Source: an uncultured Bacteroidales bacterium
Lineage (GTDB): Bacteria; Bacteroidota; Bacteroidia; Bacteroidales; WCHB1-69
Assembly: GCA_905233585.1 (NCBI GenBank)
Contig: CAJOFD010000016.1
Coordinates: forward strand, 1 to 41,251
DNA: 41,251 nt
Reading direction: 5' to 3'
Below the pieces are notes generated by a model, which ran no database searches, was not told the origin of the DNA, and saw only the letters and a list, made by a program, of their open reading frames with translations. Both the position numbers and the translations under genes were made by a program. This document shows positions 34,240 to 41,251 of the stretch, one piece after another (the first letter of the stretch is position 1; the number at the start of each line of letters is the position of its first letter).

Positions 34240-35037
34240 ATGTTAAATGTGAATCTGATATATTCACAATCCGCTACAAATAGTATAGAAGTATCGCATG
34301 AAGTGCTTAAGCAAGTCGTGCGATTTTCTTGTAGTGGCTTTGCGTTGTCGCAGTTGGATAAGTCTACTCCCATAAAAACAAATTGTTATATATTTCCTTC
34401 TGAAAATGAAGAAGAAAAACAAAAAATTGATACGATAGCACAATATAGTAAAGATTTTTTTACTGGAGATGTATCGCATTTTATCTGTCAAACACCGATA
34501 CATACACAAATACCGTCTTCATTGTTTTCGCCTGCCATAGTGGACAAAACAAAACAAATATTGGTATCCGATGTCGGACAATATCATTTTCAGTCGGAAT
34601 ATGTTGCAAAATATGACCTTTATAATATTGTCGCTTGGGATAAGGATTCGTACAATCAAATCAAAATAAGTTTTCCAAAGGCGGAGATTGTTTCACAGGC
34701 TACGGTTTTGTTGAAAATGCTGGCGGGTTTGCAAAACGATATTTTGATATTTTTTGATACAAGACAATTTGTCGTTTTGTGTAAAAAAGACGGCAAATTT
34801 ATGGGAATGAATACTTTCCAATTTGGGAATGAGGCCGATTGTTGTTACTATTTGTTAGCATTTTTGCAAAAGTGTTATCCTAATGCAACAGAAAATTTAT
34901 CTCCGTTGTTATGTGGAAACATTGCCGTAGCATCTCCCTTGTATCAGACATTGAGCCGATATTTTTCGCAGATAAATATTTTGACCAATGAAAACATGGA
35001 ATCCTATTCTTTGTATTGTGATATATTATATATTTAA
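34240..35037 (+). CDS. DUF3822 family protein
   Basis: 265 aa from ATG 34240; the upstream frame start at 34222 lies inside the preceding gene. Family features: LIYSQSATNSIEVSHEV near the start, a middle segment LYNIVAWDKDSYNQIK, and a distal portion with FFDTRQFVVLCKKDGKFMGMNTFQFGNEADCCYYLL. DUF3822 members are seen in Bacteroidota next to rsmD and are thought to have an actin-like (ASKHA) fold. Its role is unknown; the tight spacing with rsmD (6 nt) supports a linked RNA-related function. Confidence 0.8.
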   Translation: MLNVNLIYSQSATNSIEVSHEVLKQVVRFSCSGFALSQLDKSTPIKTNCYIFPSENEEEKQKIDTIAQYSKDFFTGDVSHFICQTPIHTQIPSSLFSPAIVDKTKQILVSDVGQYHFQSEYVAKYDLYNIVAWDKDSYNQIKISFPKAEIVSQATVLLKMLAGLQNDILIFFDTRQFVVLCKKDGKFMGMNTFQFGNEADCCYYLLAFLQKCYPNATENLSPLLCGNIAVASPLYQTLSRYFSQINILTNENMESYSLYCDILYI

Positions 35038-35043
35038 TTGCAG

Positions 35044-35583
35044 ATGAGAATAATAAGTGGAAATCGGAGAGGTAAGCGAATAGAAGCACCCGATAATTTG
35101 CCCGTGCGACCGACAACAGATTTTGCCAAAGAAAGTTTGTTTAATATTTTAAACAATTATTTTCATCTTGATGCGATACAAGTATTGGATTTGTTTGCCG
35201 GAACCGGCAATATCAGTTATGAGTTTGCCGCCCGTGGGGCTTTGCAGGTGTATGCAGTGGATAACAATCAGAATTGTGTCAATTTTATTAATGGAACAAG
35301 CCAGAAACTGCAATTCAATCAAATAATGGCATTGCGTAGCGATGCCATCGGATTTTTGAAATCATGTCGGCAACAATTTAATGTTATTTTTGCAGACCCG
35401 CCTTACGATTGGGAATCACATGCCCAATTGCCCTTGTTGGTGTTTGAAAATCAATTGTTGTTGCCAGATGGCTTTTTGGTGATAGAACATCCCGTAACAA
35501 TATCGTTTAAAGAACATCCGAAATTTTACCAGCAAAGAAACTATGGAAGAGTGAATTTCTCTTTTTTTGCCGAAAATTTATAA
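35044..35583 (+). CDS. rsmD: 16S rRNA (guanine966-N2)-methyltransferase RsmD
   Basis: 179 aa from ATG 35044; the TTG at 35038 is the only earlier start. MRIISGNRRGKRIEAP, RPTTDFAKESLFNIL, the SAM-binding motif VLDLFAGTGNISYEFAARGA, and the catalytic DPPY (Asp118-Tyr121, in FADPPYDW) identify it. It methylates G966 of 16S rRNA. Operon partner of DUF3822 and YicC. Confidence 0.94.
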   Translation: MRIISGNRRGKRIEAPDNLPVRPTTDFAKESLFNILNNYFHLDAIQVLDLFAGTGNISYEFAARGALQVYAVDNNQNCVNFINGTSQKLQFNQIMALRSDAIGFLKSCRQQFNVIFADPPYDWESHAQLPLLVFENQLLLPDGFLVIEHPVTISFKEHPKFYQQRNYGRVNFSFFAENL

Positions 35584-35603
35584 TAAATAAAAAAATAAGT
35601 TGT

Positions 35604-36482
35604 ATGATAAAATCCATGACAGGTTTTGGAACAATGCTGTGTGAATGTGAATCCAAAACCTATAATATTGATATAAAAGCCATCAATTCCAAAAATTTGG
35701 ATATTGTTCAGAAATTACCAGCGGAATTCAAAGAAAAAGAGATGGATGTCCGTTCTATTGTGGGCAATCTTTTGCTACGAGGCAAAGTAGAGGTGTCAAT
35801 TACGTCTGAAACCCAACAAAATTCTTCACTTGTTTTTGATGAATCGGAGATGGAACGTCATTTTGAATATTTGAAAAAGTGGGTGAATAACAAACATTTA
35901 CATGTTTCAGATGCAGATATTTTGAATTTGACTTTCAAAATGCCAGATATTTTTGTCCATGCCAACGATGAAACCTTGTCTGCAGAAGATTGGCAACTTG
36001 TAAGCAAATCCATAGAAAGTGTTTGCCATATGCTTAATACCAACAGAGATACGGAAGGTTTGGCTCTTGAACAAGATTTTAGGTTGAGAATCAGTTTGAT
36101 AGAACAATATTTGCAAAATATAGAAGAAATAGAAAACAACAGACACGATTTAATCAAAAGCAAATTATTAAAACAATTGTCTGCTTTGGATTTTGAATAT
36201 GATAAAAATCGCTTTGAACAGGAATTGATATTTTATTTGGAAAAATTTGATTTTACCGAGGAAAAAATACGCTTAAAACAACATTGTTCATATTTTATTG
36301 ATACATTATCTTCAGATACGGAAGTACAAGTCGGGAAAAAACTTACTTTTATTTCTCAAGAAATGGGTAGAGAAATCAATACTTTAGGGTCAAAATCTTC
36401 CGATGCCGATATTCAGAAATTGGTGGTACAAATGAAAGATGAATTGGAAAAAATAAAAGAGCAATTGGCGAATGTCTTGTAA
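35604..36482 (+). CDS. yicC: YicC/YloC-family endoribonuclease
   Basis: 292 aa. MIKSMTGFG at the N-terminus, DIKAINSKNLDI, LLRGKVEVSI, and the C-terminal FISQEMGREINTLGSKSSDADIQKLVVQMKDELEKIKEQLANVL are hallmark YicC regions (the latter is the DUF1732 part). YicC proteins are RNases acting on small RNAs or mRNA in E. coli. The gene follows rsmD by 20 nt. Its last 11 nt overlap the start of the next exported protein. Confidence 0.94.
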   Translation: MIKSMTGFGTMLCECESKTYNIDIKAINSKNLDIVQKLPAEFKEKEMDVRSIVGNLLLRGKVEVSITSETQQNSSLVFDESEMERHFEYLKKWVNNKHLHVSDADILNLTFKMPDIFVHANDETLSAEDWQLVSKSIESVCHMLNTNRDTEGLALEQDFRLRISLIEQYLQNIEEIENNRHDLIKSKLLKQLSALDFEYDKNRFEQELIFYLEKFDFTEEKIRLKQHCSYFIDTLSSDTEVQVGKKLTFISQEMGREINTLGSKSSDADIQKLVVQMKDELEKIKEQLANVL

Positions 36483-37497
36483 TACCCTAACTTTATTTTT
36501 TTCTTTTATTCTTTTGAGTCTTTCCTTGCCAAGTTTTGCCCAATTGGAAATGGATACGTTGTTTAATTCAACTCATGTACAATCGTTTACACAAAATACT
36601 TATCAAGTTAGGAAACTAATTGTTGATAAAGGCAAAGTTGTACAGTTTGAAGCCGAAAAATTGTTGGATAAACGGACTTTCGTTTTTGATACGCTGCAAC
36701 AAGTTGTGCAACAAATTAAATATAACCCTAAAACGGAGAAAGAGGTGGAGGAATATTTGCTTTCATATACACCTCAAGGTCAGCAAAAAGAAATTGTTCA
36801 GATTGTAAACGGAGGAATGTTGAATAAAAGAATTCTGTTTTCGTATAACAATGAAAACAAGTTGGTGAAAAAACAAACCTATATTTTGAATGATACTTTG
36901 TGGCAAACTATTAATTATCAATATAAGGACACCTTGCTTGTTGCAGAAAAAACATATAATCAGGCGAATACACTTACTTATCATCGAACTATCACTTATG
37001 ATTCTTGTGGTAATTTGATTTTGTTTACCAATCGAAAAACCTTGGTTTATGTTAATAAACCTTATTCATATCAACAAGCCTTTGATGCAAACAACAGGCG
37101 GATTTCCAAGTCGTTTTTTGATGCGGATAATGTACTTCAAACCAAATGGATATATACCTATAATAAGTTTGGCCGTTTGGAGTCTGAAAAACAATATAAT
37201 GCAGAAGATGTTGTATTAAAGGCAACTTATACTACCTACGATAAGAAAAATAGAATAAATGAGACTTATCTTATTGACAATGAAACCAAACAGAAGACAA
37301 AAACTGTTTATTCATACAATAAAACCAATCAATACAAAAAAATAGAAATTTTTATCAACGACAACAAAGAACCGAACTTTGAAAAGTTCTATTATTACGA
37401 TTCTTCAAATAATTGGATATATTGGGTGGAATTTGATAATCAAACCAATACAGTTTTGTTGTCAGAAAGACAAATTGAGTATAGAAAACAACAATAG
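36472..37497 (+). CDS. Exported YD-repeat-like protein
   Basis: 341 aa. A signal peptide ends near PSFAQ. The body is Tyr/Asn-rich with short repeated units (TYNKFGRLESEKQYN, TYDKKNRINETYLI, YSYNKTNQYKKIEI), like the YD/RHS or YwqK-type repeat. Start ATG 36472 overlaps the YicC stop region by 11 nt, so translation is coupled. It may be a cell-surface or periplasmic protein. No catalytic motif visible. Its neighbour downstream is a thiF remnant on the opposite strand. Confidence 0.8.
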   Translation: MSCNTLTLFFSFILLSLSLPSFAQLEMDTLFNSTHVQSFTQNTYQVRKLIVDKGKVVQFEAEKLLDKRTFVFDTLQQVVQQIKYNPKTEKEVEEYLLSYTPQGQQKEIVQIVNGGMLNKRILFSYNNENKLVKKQTYILNDTLWQTINYQYKDTLLVAEKTYNQANTLTYHRTITYDSCGNLILFTNRKTLVYVNKPYSYQQAFDANNRRISKSFFDADNVLQTKWIYTYNKFGRLESEKQYNAEDVVLKATYTTYDKKNRINETYLIDNETKQKTKTVYSYNKTNQYKKIEIFINDNKEPNFEKFYYYDSSNNWIYWVEFDNQTNTVLLSERQIEYRKQQ

Positions 37498-37509
37498 TTT
37501 GCAAACTCA

Positions 37510-37836
37510 TTTTCCTGCCTTCCTGAGTTGGGACAATGGCAAAATGAGATATTGTATTGTCAGACAAATTCAAACAACAAAGAATCTTTTTCAGCAGTTT
37601 GCCGTAGCCTACAGCCTATTTGAGCATCTCGCCAGCCTGCATACAGCCGATAACATCAGGCAATATACCCAAGACAGGAATAGTTTGGCGTGGCAAAGCC
37701 AACAATGTCTCTTCATCGGGGAACAGACACTGATACGTTGCCGAATATTATCCGTATTAAAAACAGACAAAATTGTCCTGTTGGATATTGTCCCATAAAC
37801 AAATGGTTTGCTGAGTTGTACACAGGCATCGTTGAT
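37510..37836 (-). pseudogene. Decayed ThiF/MoeB/HesA-family gene remnant
   Basis: Directly downstream of thiH on the same strand, the reading INDACVQLSKPFVYGTIS...LSVFNTDNIR (from 37836) matches the middle of ThiF/MoeB adenylyltransferases. It then shifts frame near 37738-37745 into ATYQCLFPDEET...PVLGILPDVIGCMQAGEMLK, the family's CxxC-zinc/CLFP and GVLPGIIG...QA region. An in-frame TAG (37616-37618) follows, and the same frame continues with family-like AVGYGKLLKKIL. The N-terminal nucleotide-binding half, including the ATP glycine-rich loop, is absent. Thus: N-terminal deletion, one frameshift and one stop. Loss of ThiF would impair ThiS activation. End coordinates are approximate. Confidence 0.75.
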
Positions 37837-37851
37837 TTATTTTTGTTGGTA

Positions 37852-38958
37852 TTAGTTGAAATTGTCCCAATCTTTCCAAACAACATCGTATCCTTGTGCT
37901 TTTACCATTTCCAACATTGTTTTGGGGTCCCTGTTGTCATTCGGAGAAAATTGTTCCAATTCATTTTCGTGAGCATAACCGCCCGGATCTGTTTTGGAAC
38001 CGGCACTGATAGAGGTTATGCCTAAAGAAATCATGTGATTTCTCATATTGGGGCTTTCCCGTGTGGTCAAAGACATTTCCAAATCATGGTCAAACAAACG
38101 GAAAGCCCATATCATTTGGGTAAATTGTTTATCTGTAACGTTGTATTGGGGTTGGAATGTGCCTTCATGAGGGCGGATACGGGGAAATGCCACAGAATAG
38201 CGGCTACGCCAATAGCGTTTTTCCAAATATCGTAAATGTTCAGCCATAAAAATGGATTCAACCCGCCAATTTTCCAAACCTAACAAGGCTCCCAAGCCTA
38301 TTTTGTGTACACCTGCTTCGCCTAATCTGTCAGGTGTTTCCAAACGCCAGCGATAATCGTGTTTCAGACCGGCAGGGTGATAAATGGGATACCTTTCTTG
38401 ATTGTAGGTTTCTTGATAAACATATACACCATACAAACCGCTATCACGGAGTCTGCGATATTCTTCTGATTTTAAGGGCTGTACTTCTAAGGTAAGTTGT
38501 TTGAAATACGGACGTACCAATTGCATGGCATGTTCCATATAATCAACACCGGCATGAACGGGTGATTCTCCTGTGAGTAATAATAAATGTTCATAACCCA
38601 TATTTTTAATCACTTTCACTTCTTCAAGTATTTCTTTATCGGAAAGAATAACACGATGAATTTTGTTGTTGTGATTGAATCCGCAATAGATACAATGGTT
38701 GAGACAAGCATTGGTCAGATATAGTGGAATATAGAATTGTATGGTTTTGCCGAAACGTTCTTGTGTGGCTTTGCGACTCAATTGTGCCATTGTTTCCAAA
38801 TACGGCTCTGCGGCAGGCGAAACCAAGGCTTTCATATCTTCTATGTTTAGTATGGTGTTTTTTGATAATGCCATTTCCACATCGGTAGCCGTTTTTTGCA
38901 GGATTTCTTGTTCTATTTGTTTCCAATCCAAAGTATTTGCTATATCGTAAAAGGTCAT
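37852..38958 (-). CDS. thiH: 2-iminoacetate synthase ThiH (radical SAM tyrosine lyase)
   Basis: 368 aa, near normal length. The radical-SAM motif CLNHCIYCGF has Cys85, Cys89 and Cys92 (CX3CX2C). Other family segments are LLLTGESPVHAGVDYM, LGALLGLENWRVES, RYSVAFPRIRPHEG and SISAGSKTDPGGY. ThiH cleaves tyrosine to dehydroglycine for the thiazole half of thiamine. Its usual operon partners (thiS, thiE, thiG, thiC) are not in the window, and a thiF-like remnant lies immediately downstream. It may still function with genes elsewhere, or be a survivor of operon decay. Confidence 0.95.
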   Translation of the reverse strand: MTFYDIANTLDWKQIEQEILQKTATDVEMALSKNTILNIEDMKALVSPAAEPYLETMAQLSRKATQERFGKTIQFYIPLYLTNACLNHCIYCGFNHNNKIHRVILSDKEILEEVKVIKNMGYEHLLLLTGESPVHAGVDYMEHAMQLVRPYFKQLTLEVQPLKSEEYRRLRDSGLYGVYVYQETYNQERYPIYHPAGLKHDYRWRLETPDRLGEAGVHKIGLGALLGLENWRVESIFMAEHLRYLEKRYWRSRYSVAFPRIRPHEGTFQPQYNVTDKQFTQMIWAFRLFDHDLEMSLTTRESPNMRNHMISLGITSISAGSKTDPGGYAHENELEQFSPNDNRDPKTMLEMVKAQGYDVVWKDWDNFN

Positions 38959-38974
38959 CTTTTTTATATTAGAG

Positions 38975-39033
38975 TGGGTTCTAAAAAATTGTTTGTCAGT
39001 AGAAAAACGATAGAACCCAACACCGTTTTTCTA
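38975..39033 (-). promoter_or_regulatory. H-type pseudoknot-capable 5' leader of thiH
   Basis: On the minus strand stem 1 TAGAAAAACG (39033-39024) pairs with CGTTTTTCTA (39009-39000), 10 bp. The loop holds TGGGTTCTA (39019-39011), which pairs perfectly with downstream TAGAACCCA (38983-38975), 9 bp. Loops are 4, 1 and 16 nt, the topology of an H-type pseudoknot. The structure ends 17 nt before ATG 38958, so it could gate translation. It does not match the TPP, SAM-II or preQ1 sequences I know. Confidence 0.55.
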
Positions 39034-39061
39034 TTGAAAGATTCTTATATGATAAGACGTG

Positions 39062-39069
39062 CAAAATTA
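39062..39069 (-). promoter_or_regulatory. -7 promoter box of thiH
   Basis: Minus-strand TAATTTTG, just upstream of the pseudoknot-capable leader; predicts a leader of roughly 100 nt. Confidence 0.55.
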
Positions 39070-39192
39070 CAAGTTTTTTTTAGATGAAAAAAATAAAAAT
39101 TTCAACGTGGATTTGTAGTTTGGGATAGTTGGAAAATTTTCATTTTGAGAAAAATATTTTAGGTATAAGGTATAGATTTAAGAAAAAAATAT

Positions 39193-39200
39193 TATATTTG
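39193..39200 (+). promoter_or_regulatory. -7 promoter box of the beta-helix surface protein
   Basis: TATATTTG followed by CAATTTGG, 212 nt upstream of ATG 39413; predicts a long leader of about 205 nt. Confidence 0.6.
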
Positions 39201-39283
39201 CAATTTGGGAAAATTTTAATTTGAAATAAAATAAAAAAGAAAACGAGACTAACAATAATACATAGTTTGAAAGGTGATAACAA

Positions 39284-39370
39284 ATGCAAAAAATGGATTT
39301 AATTTTTTCAAAAAAAGTATTTTTACTGCGAAAATGCCATGTTTTATGTTTGAAAAATGAAACTATTTGA
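39284..39370 (+). CDS. Possible 28-aa upstream ORF in the beta-helix leader
   Basis: ATG 39284 to TGA 39370, preceded by AAGGTG (39271-39276), a rare SD-like site here, 7 nt before the ATG. The peptide is Lys/Leu-rich (MQKMDLIFSKKVFLL...). It could be a leader peptide controlling the large surface gene, or chance; no homologue recognised. Confidence 0.3.
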   Translation: MQKMDLIFSKKVFLLRKCHVLCLKNETI

Positions 39371-39412
39371 TTATTGGGTTTTCTTTATGTGTTTTTTAAT
39401 GTTAAAAAAGAG

Positions 39413-41251
39413 ATGAAAAGGTTAATATTTTTATTAGGTAGTTTTTTATTGTTGTTACACGTAGGTCAGGCACAAATACCGGCAACCTATAAACTTGTTT
39501 TTTCCGGAGATACGGCAACCGCATCATCGCCCGGTATATGTTATGCCCCAACATCTTCTGGAATTAAGTCGTCTTGGGCGAGAATGTTTTATACTGCTTC
39601 CGAAATAGGCGGTACGGTTATTGACACTATTTCTTGGAAAACTTCTCAAACGGGACCAACAAGGACGGTTGATGGTCAGAAAATTTATTTGAAAATATTT
39701 CCCCAGTCAGCAACGCCCAATAATGTGATTACTGATATTTACAGTACTGCCTACAGAGACCCTGTGGCCGAAGGTGCCACTTTGGTTTATGACGGTTCTA
39801 TTCCTCCCATTACGGGTAGCGGCTGGTTTCATTGCAAATTGGATACTCTTTTTGCAGTACCGCCAGGCTATGGTTTGGTGATATATTATATTCATAATAC
39901 AACATCTACTTCTTCCACTTATTGGTTGATGGACAAGACAACTACTTATACACAATGTAACAGCGGGACGATTGCCGCATCGTCTTCATATAAAAACCGC
40001 CCGATTACAAGATTTGGCGGCTTGCAGTACGATGGTCCTATATTGGATAGTGCAAGAAAAATATTCTATTCGGATTTGTCGGTGGCCATAAATGCTTGCA
40101 ATTCAGCAGGAACAACCTATTCTCCATATAAACTCTTGGTGTTTGATTCTGCTACTATCGGTGTTACAGGTACGATAAACAAAAATATCGAAATATCGGC
40201 ATTCAGCAGTATCACTCATGCCGAACGTGTCATTACGCGTACCGGAAACAATGGTTTTATGAAAGTACAAGGTGCTTCTGCCAAGTTGTATTTGACTGAT
40301 ATTGTTTTTGAAGGCGATTCTGCAAATTATAAAGCAACCGCTCCATTAATTGCGGTAGGTACAGCTTCAATTGCAAGTAGTCTTATCATGAACAAATGTA
40401 TTGTCAAAAACTGTAAGGGAAACGGTCCGGGGGTAGGTTTATATGTTTACGCTAAAGGAACAGCCACATTGAATGATGTTACTATTACCAGTGCGATAGG
40501 TCCTTTGGTTAATAATGACGGAGGCGCCATATACAATAAAGGAACGTTGACTTGTAACGGAAATACAACAATAGCATATAGTACGGCAAGATTAGGTGCA
40601 GGTATCAAAAACGAAGCTGGTACTATTACGTGTACCAGTCCTATACGTATTCATCACAACAAAGCCCCTTATGGAGCAGGACTTTGGAATAGTGGTACGA
40701 TATATTTTCAACAAGGAGCAACCATAGACTATAATTGTGCTACAACAGACGGTGGGGGCATTACAAATACAGCAAGTGGTACAATTATAGTCGGCATAGA
40801 TGCAGCACATCCAGCAGACCTAAATGTTAGTTATGATACCTCAAGTGGTTCATATGGTCGTGGTGGAATTGAAAATACGGGAAATATAACGGTGTACGGC
40901 AATACTATTATTGTTGGCAATTATACAAGTAAAGCATTTGCACAGGCTGCTGGTCTATATAATTCAGGAGGGACCATTACTTGTAAGGGTGAGACTAATA
41001 TTTCAGATAATTTTGTGGAAAAAGCCTCAACAAAGGAAGGGGCAGGTATTACAAATTTATCTGCTGGTACTATAAATTTTGAGGGAGCAACAACCATCAA
41101 TAATAATTCTAATTATAATGGTTCAGGCGGTGGTATTTATAATTATGGAAGTGTCATTAATTTTGAAAAGGAGGTAACGCTGAATAATAATTATAGTTCT
41201 TCCTCTGGAGGTGCTATTTATAATACCAAAGGGGTTATCAATTTTAAAGGT
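39413..41251 (+). CDS. Secreted parallel beta-helix surface protein, C-terminus cut by window edge
   Basis: 613 codons visible from ATG 39413. A signal peptide ends near GQAQ. The first 200 residues are a unique beta-rich N-terminal domain (FSGDTATASSPGICYAPTSSG, PPGYGLVIYYIHNTTSTSS). After that the sequence is Gly/Asn/Thr-rich with repeated units GGAIYN, GAGIKN, GAGLWN, GGGITN, GGGIYN each followed by a G.(I/L)...G.T.I..N-type turn, as in right-handed parallel beta-helices and chlamydial polymorphic-membrane-type repeats. In Bacteroidota such proteins are commonly delivered by the T9SS; the C-terminal sorting domain that would show this lies past the edge. Confidence 0.88.
   Translation, partial: MKRLIFLLGSFLLLLHVGQAQIPATYKLVFSGDTATASSPGICYAPTSSGIKSSWARMFYTASEIGGTVIDTISWKTSQTGPTRTVDGQKIYLKIFPQSATPNNVITDIYSTAYRDPVAEGATLVYDGSIPPITGSGWFHCKLDTLFAVPPGYGLVIYYIHNTTSTSSTYWLMDKTTTYTQCNSGTIAASSSYKNRPITRFGGLQYDGPILDSARKIFYSDLSVAINACNSAGTTYSPYKLLVFDSATIGVTGTINKNIEISAFSSITHAERVITRTGNNGFMKVQGASAKLYLTDIVFEGDSANYKATAPLIAVGTASIASSLIMNKCIVKNCKGNGPGVGLYVYAKGTATLNDVTITSAIGPLVNNDGGAIYNKGTLTCNGNTTIAYSTARLGAGIKNEAGTITCTSPIRIHHNKAPYGAGLWNSGTIYFQQGATIDYNCATTDGGGITNTASGTIIVGIDAAHPADLNVSYDTSSGSYGRGGIENTGNITVYGNTIIVGNYTSKAFAQAAGLYNSGGTITCKGETNISDNFVEKASTKEGAGITNLSAGTINFEGATTINNNSNYNGSGGGIYNYGSVINFEKEVTLNNNYSSSSGGAIYNTKGVINFKG

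Noticed and set aside
37379..37798. 139-aa plus-strand frame overlapping the YD-repeat gene
   Set aside because: It is antisense to the clear ThiF-family remnant and starts inside the upstream gene.
38959..39110. TPP riboswitch upstream of thiH
   Set aside because: The conserved CTGAGA and ACC...GATCTGG core segments are absent on either strand.
1..41251. CRISPR arrays, rRNA genes, transposases or insertion sequences
   Set aside because: No regularly spaced short repeats, rRNA segments or transposase-like reading frames were found.

Overview
The window is low-GC DNA from a member of the Bacteroidota, most likely the order Bacteroidales. The support is: many start-proximal TAnnTTTG (-7) promoter boxes and almost no Shine-Dalgarno sites; a PorP/SprF-like and two PorE-like type IX secretion (T9SS) proteins; lipoproteins with CKKED-type N-termini; PKD, DUF3822 and LytTR proteins; and a Bacteroidota-style YfhM-like alpha-2-macroglobulin. 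No genus can be named from the sequence alone.

Layout. 1-5.4 kb: a giant alpha-2-macroglobulin lipoprotein (minus strand, running off the left edge), a bidirectional hairpin and a tRNA-Ala(GGC). 5.6-8.2 kb: acyl-CoA synthetase plus a HAD hydrolase, translationally coupled. 8.3-10.8 kb (minus): an envelope operon of a PKD lipoprotein, an outer-membrane barrel and an internally duplicated exported protein. 10.9-12.9 kb (minus): a small HTH regulator, a 45-aa small ORF, a membrane-anchored NAGPA-like protein and a LytTR regulator. 13-14.8 kb: Ogt and an ATP-grasp enzyme. 14.9-25.6 kb: a tight co-directional run of PorP/SprF-like protein, a TPR/PD40/OmpA-like protein, a sensor histidine kinase, a TPR protein, a PorE-like OmpA protein and a GH78 alpha-L-rhamnosidase, ended by a strong hairpin and facing a convergent AraC regulator.

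26.5-32.7 kb is the most unusual part: an island of repeated cassettes. Three cassettes each contain a long non-coding leader with its own promoter, a lipoprotein with a near-identical signal peptide ending FVGCKKED but an unrelated C-terminus (glycine zipper, Cys-rich, or hydrophobic), one small membrane protein, and a closing hairpin. A further segment carries two small membrane-protein ORFs without a lipoprotein. The hairpin stem (AGCAGGCGG/CCGCCTGCT) recurs four times, and two leaders are about 500-bp direct repeats with a core about 97% identical. The layout resembles a modular surface-lipoprotein effector plus membrane-protein (immunity-like) system; that function is inference.

32.7-37.5 kb is housekeeping: a cytidylate-kinase-like protein, a pilin-like protein, DUF3822, RsmD, YicC and a YD-repeat-like exported protein. 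37.5-39.1 kb (minus) holds an orphan thiH with a decayed thiF/moeB-like remnant downstream and a leader that can fold as an H-type pseudoknot. 39.2 kb to the right edge is a secreted beta-helix surface protein, cut by the window end.

Start codons were revised where the longest frame began with TTG/GTG or upstream of a convincing -7 box (acyl-CoA synthetase, LytTR, Ogt, HTH, GH78, DUF3822, RsmD, cytidylate kinase, the 105-aa membrane protein).
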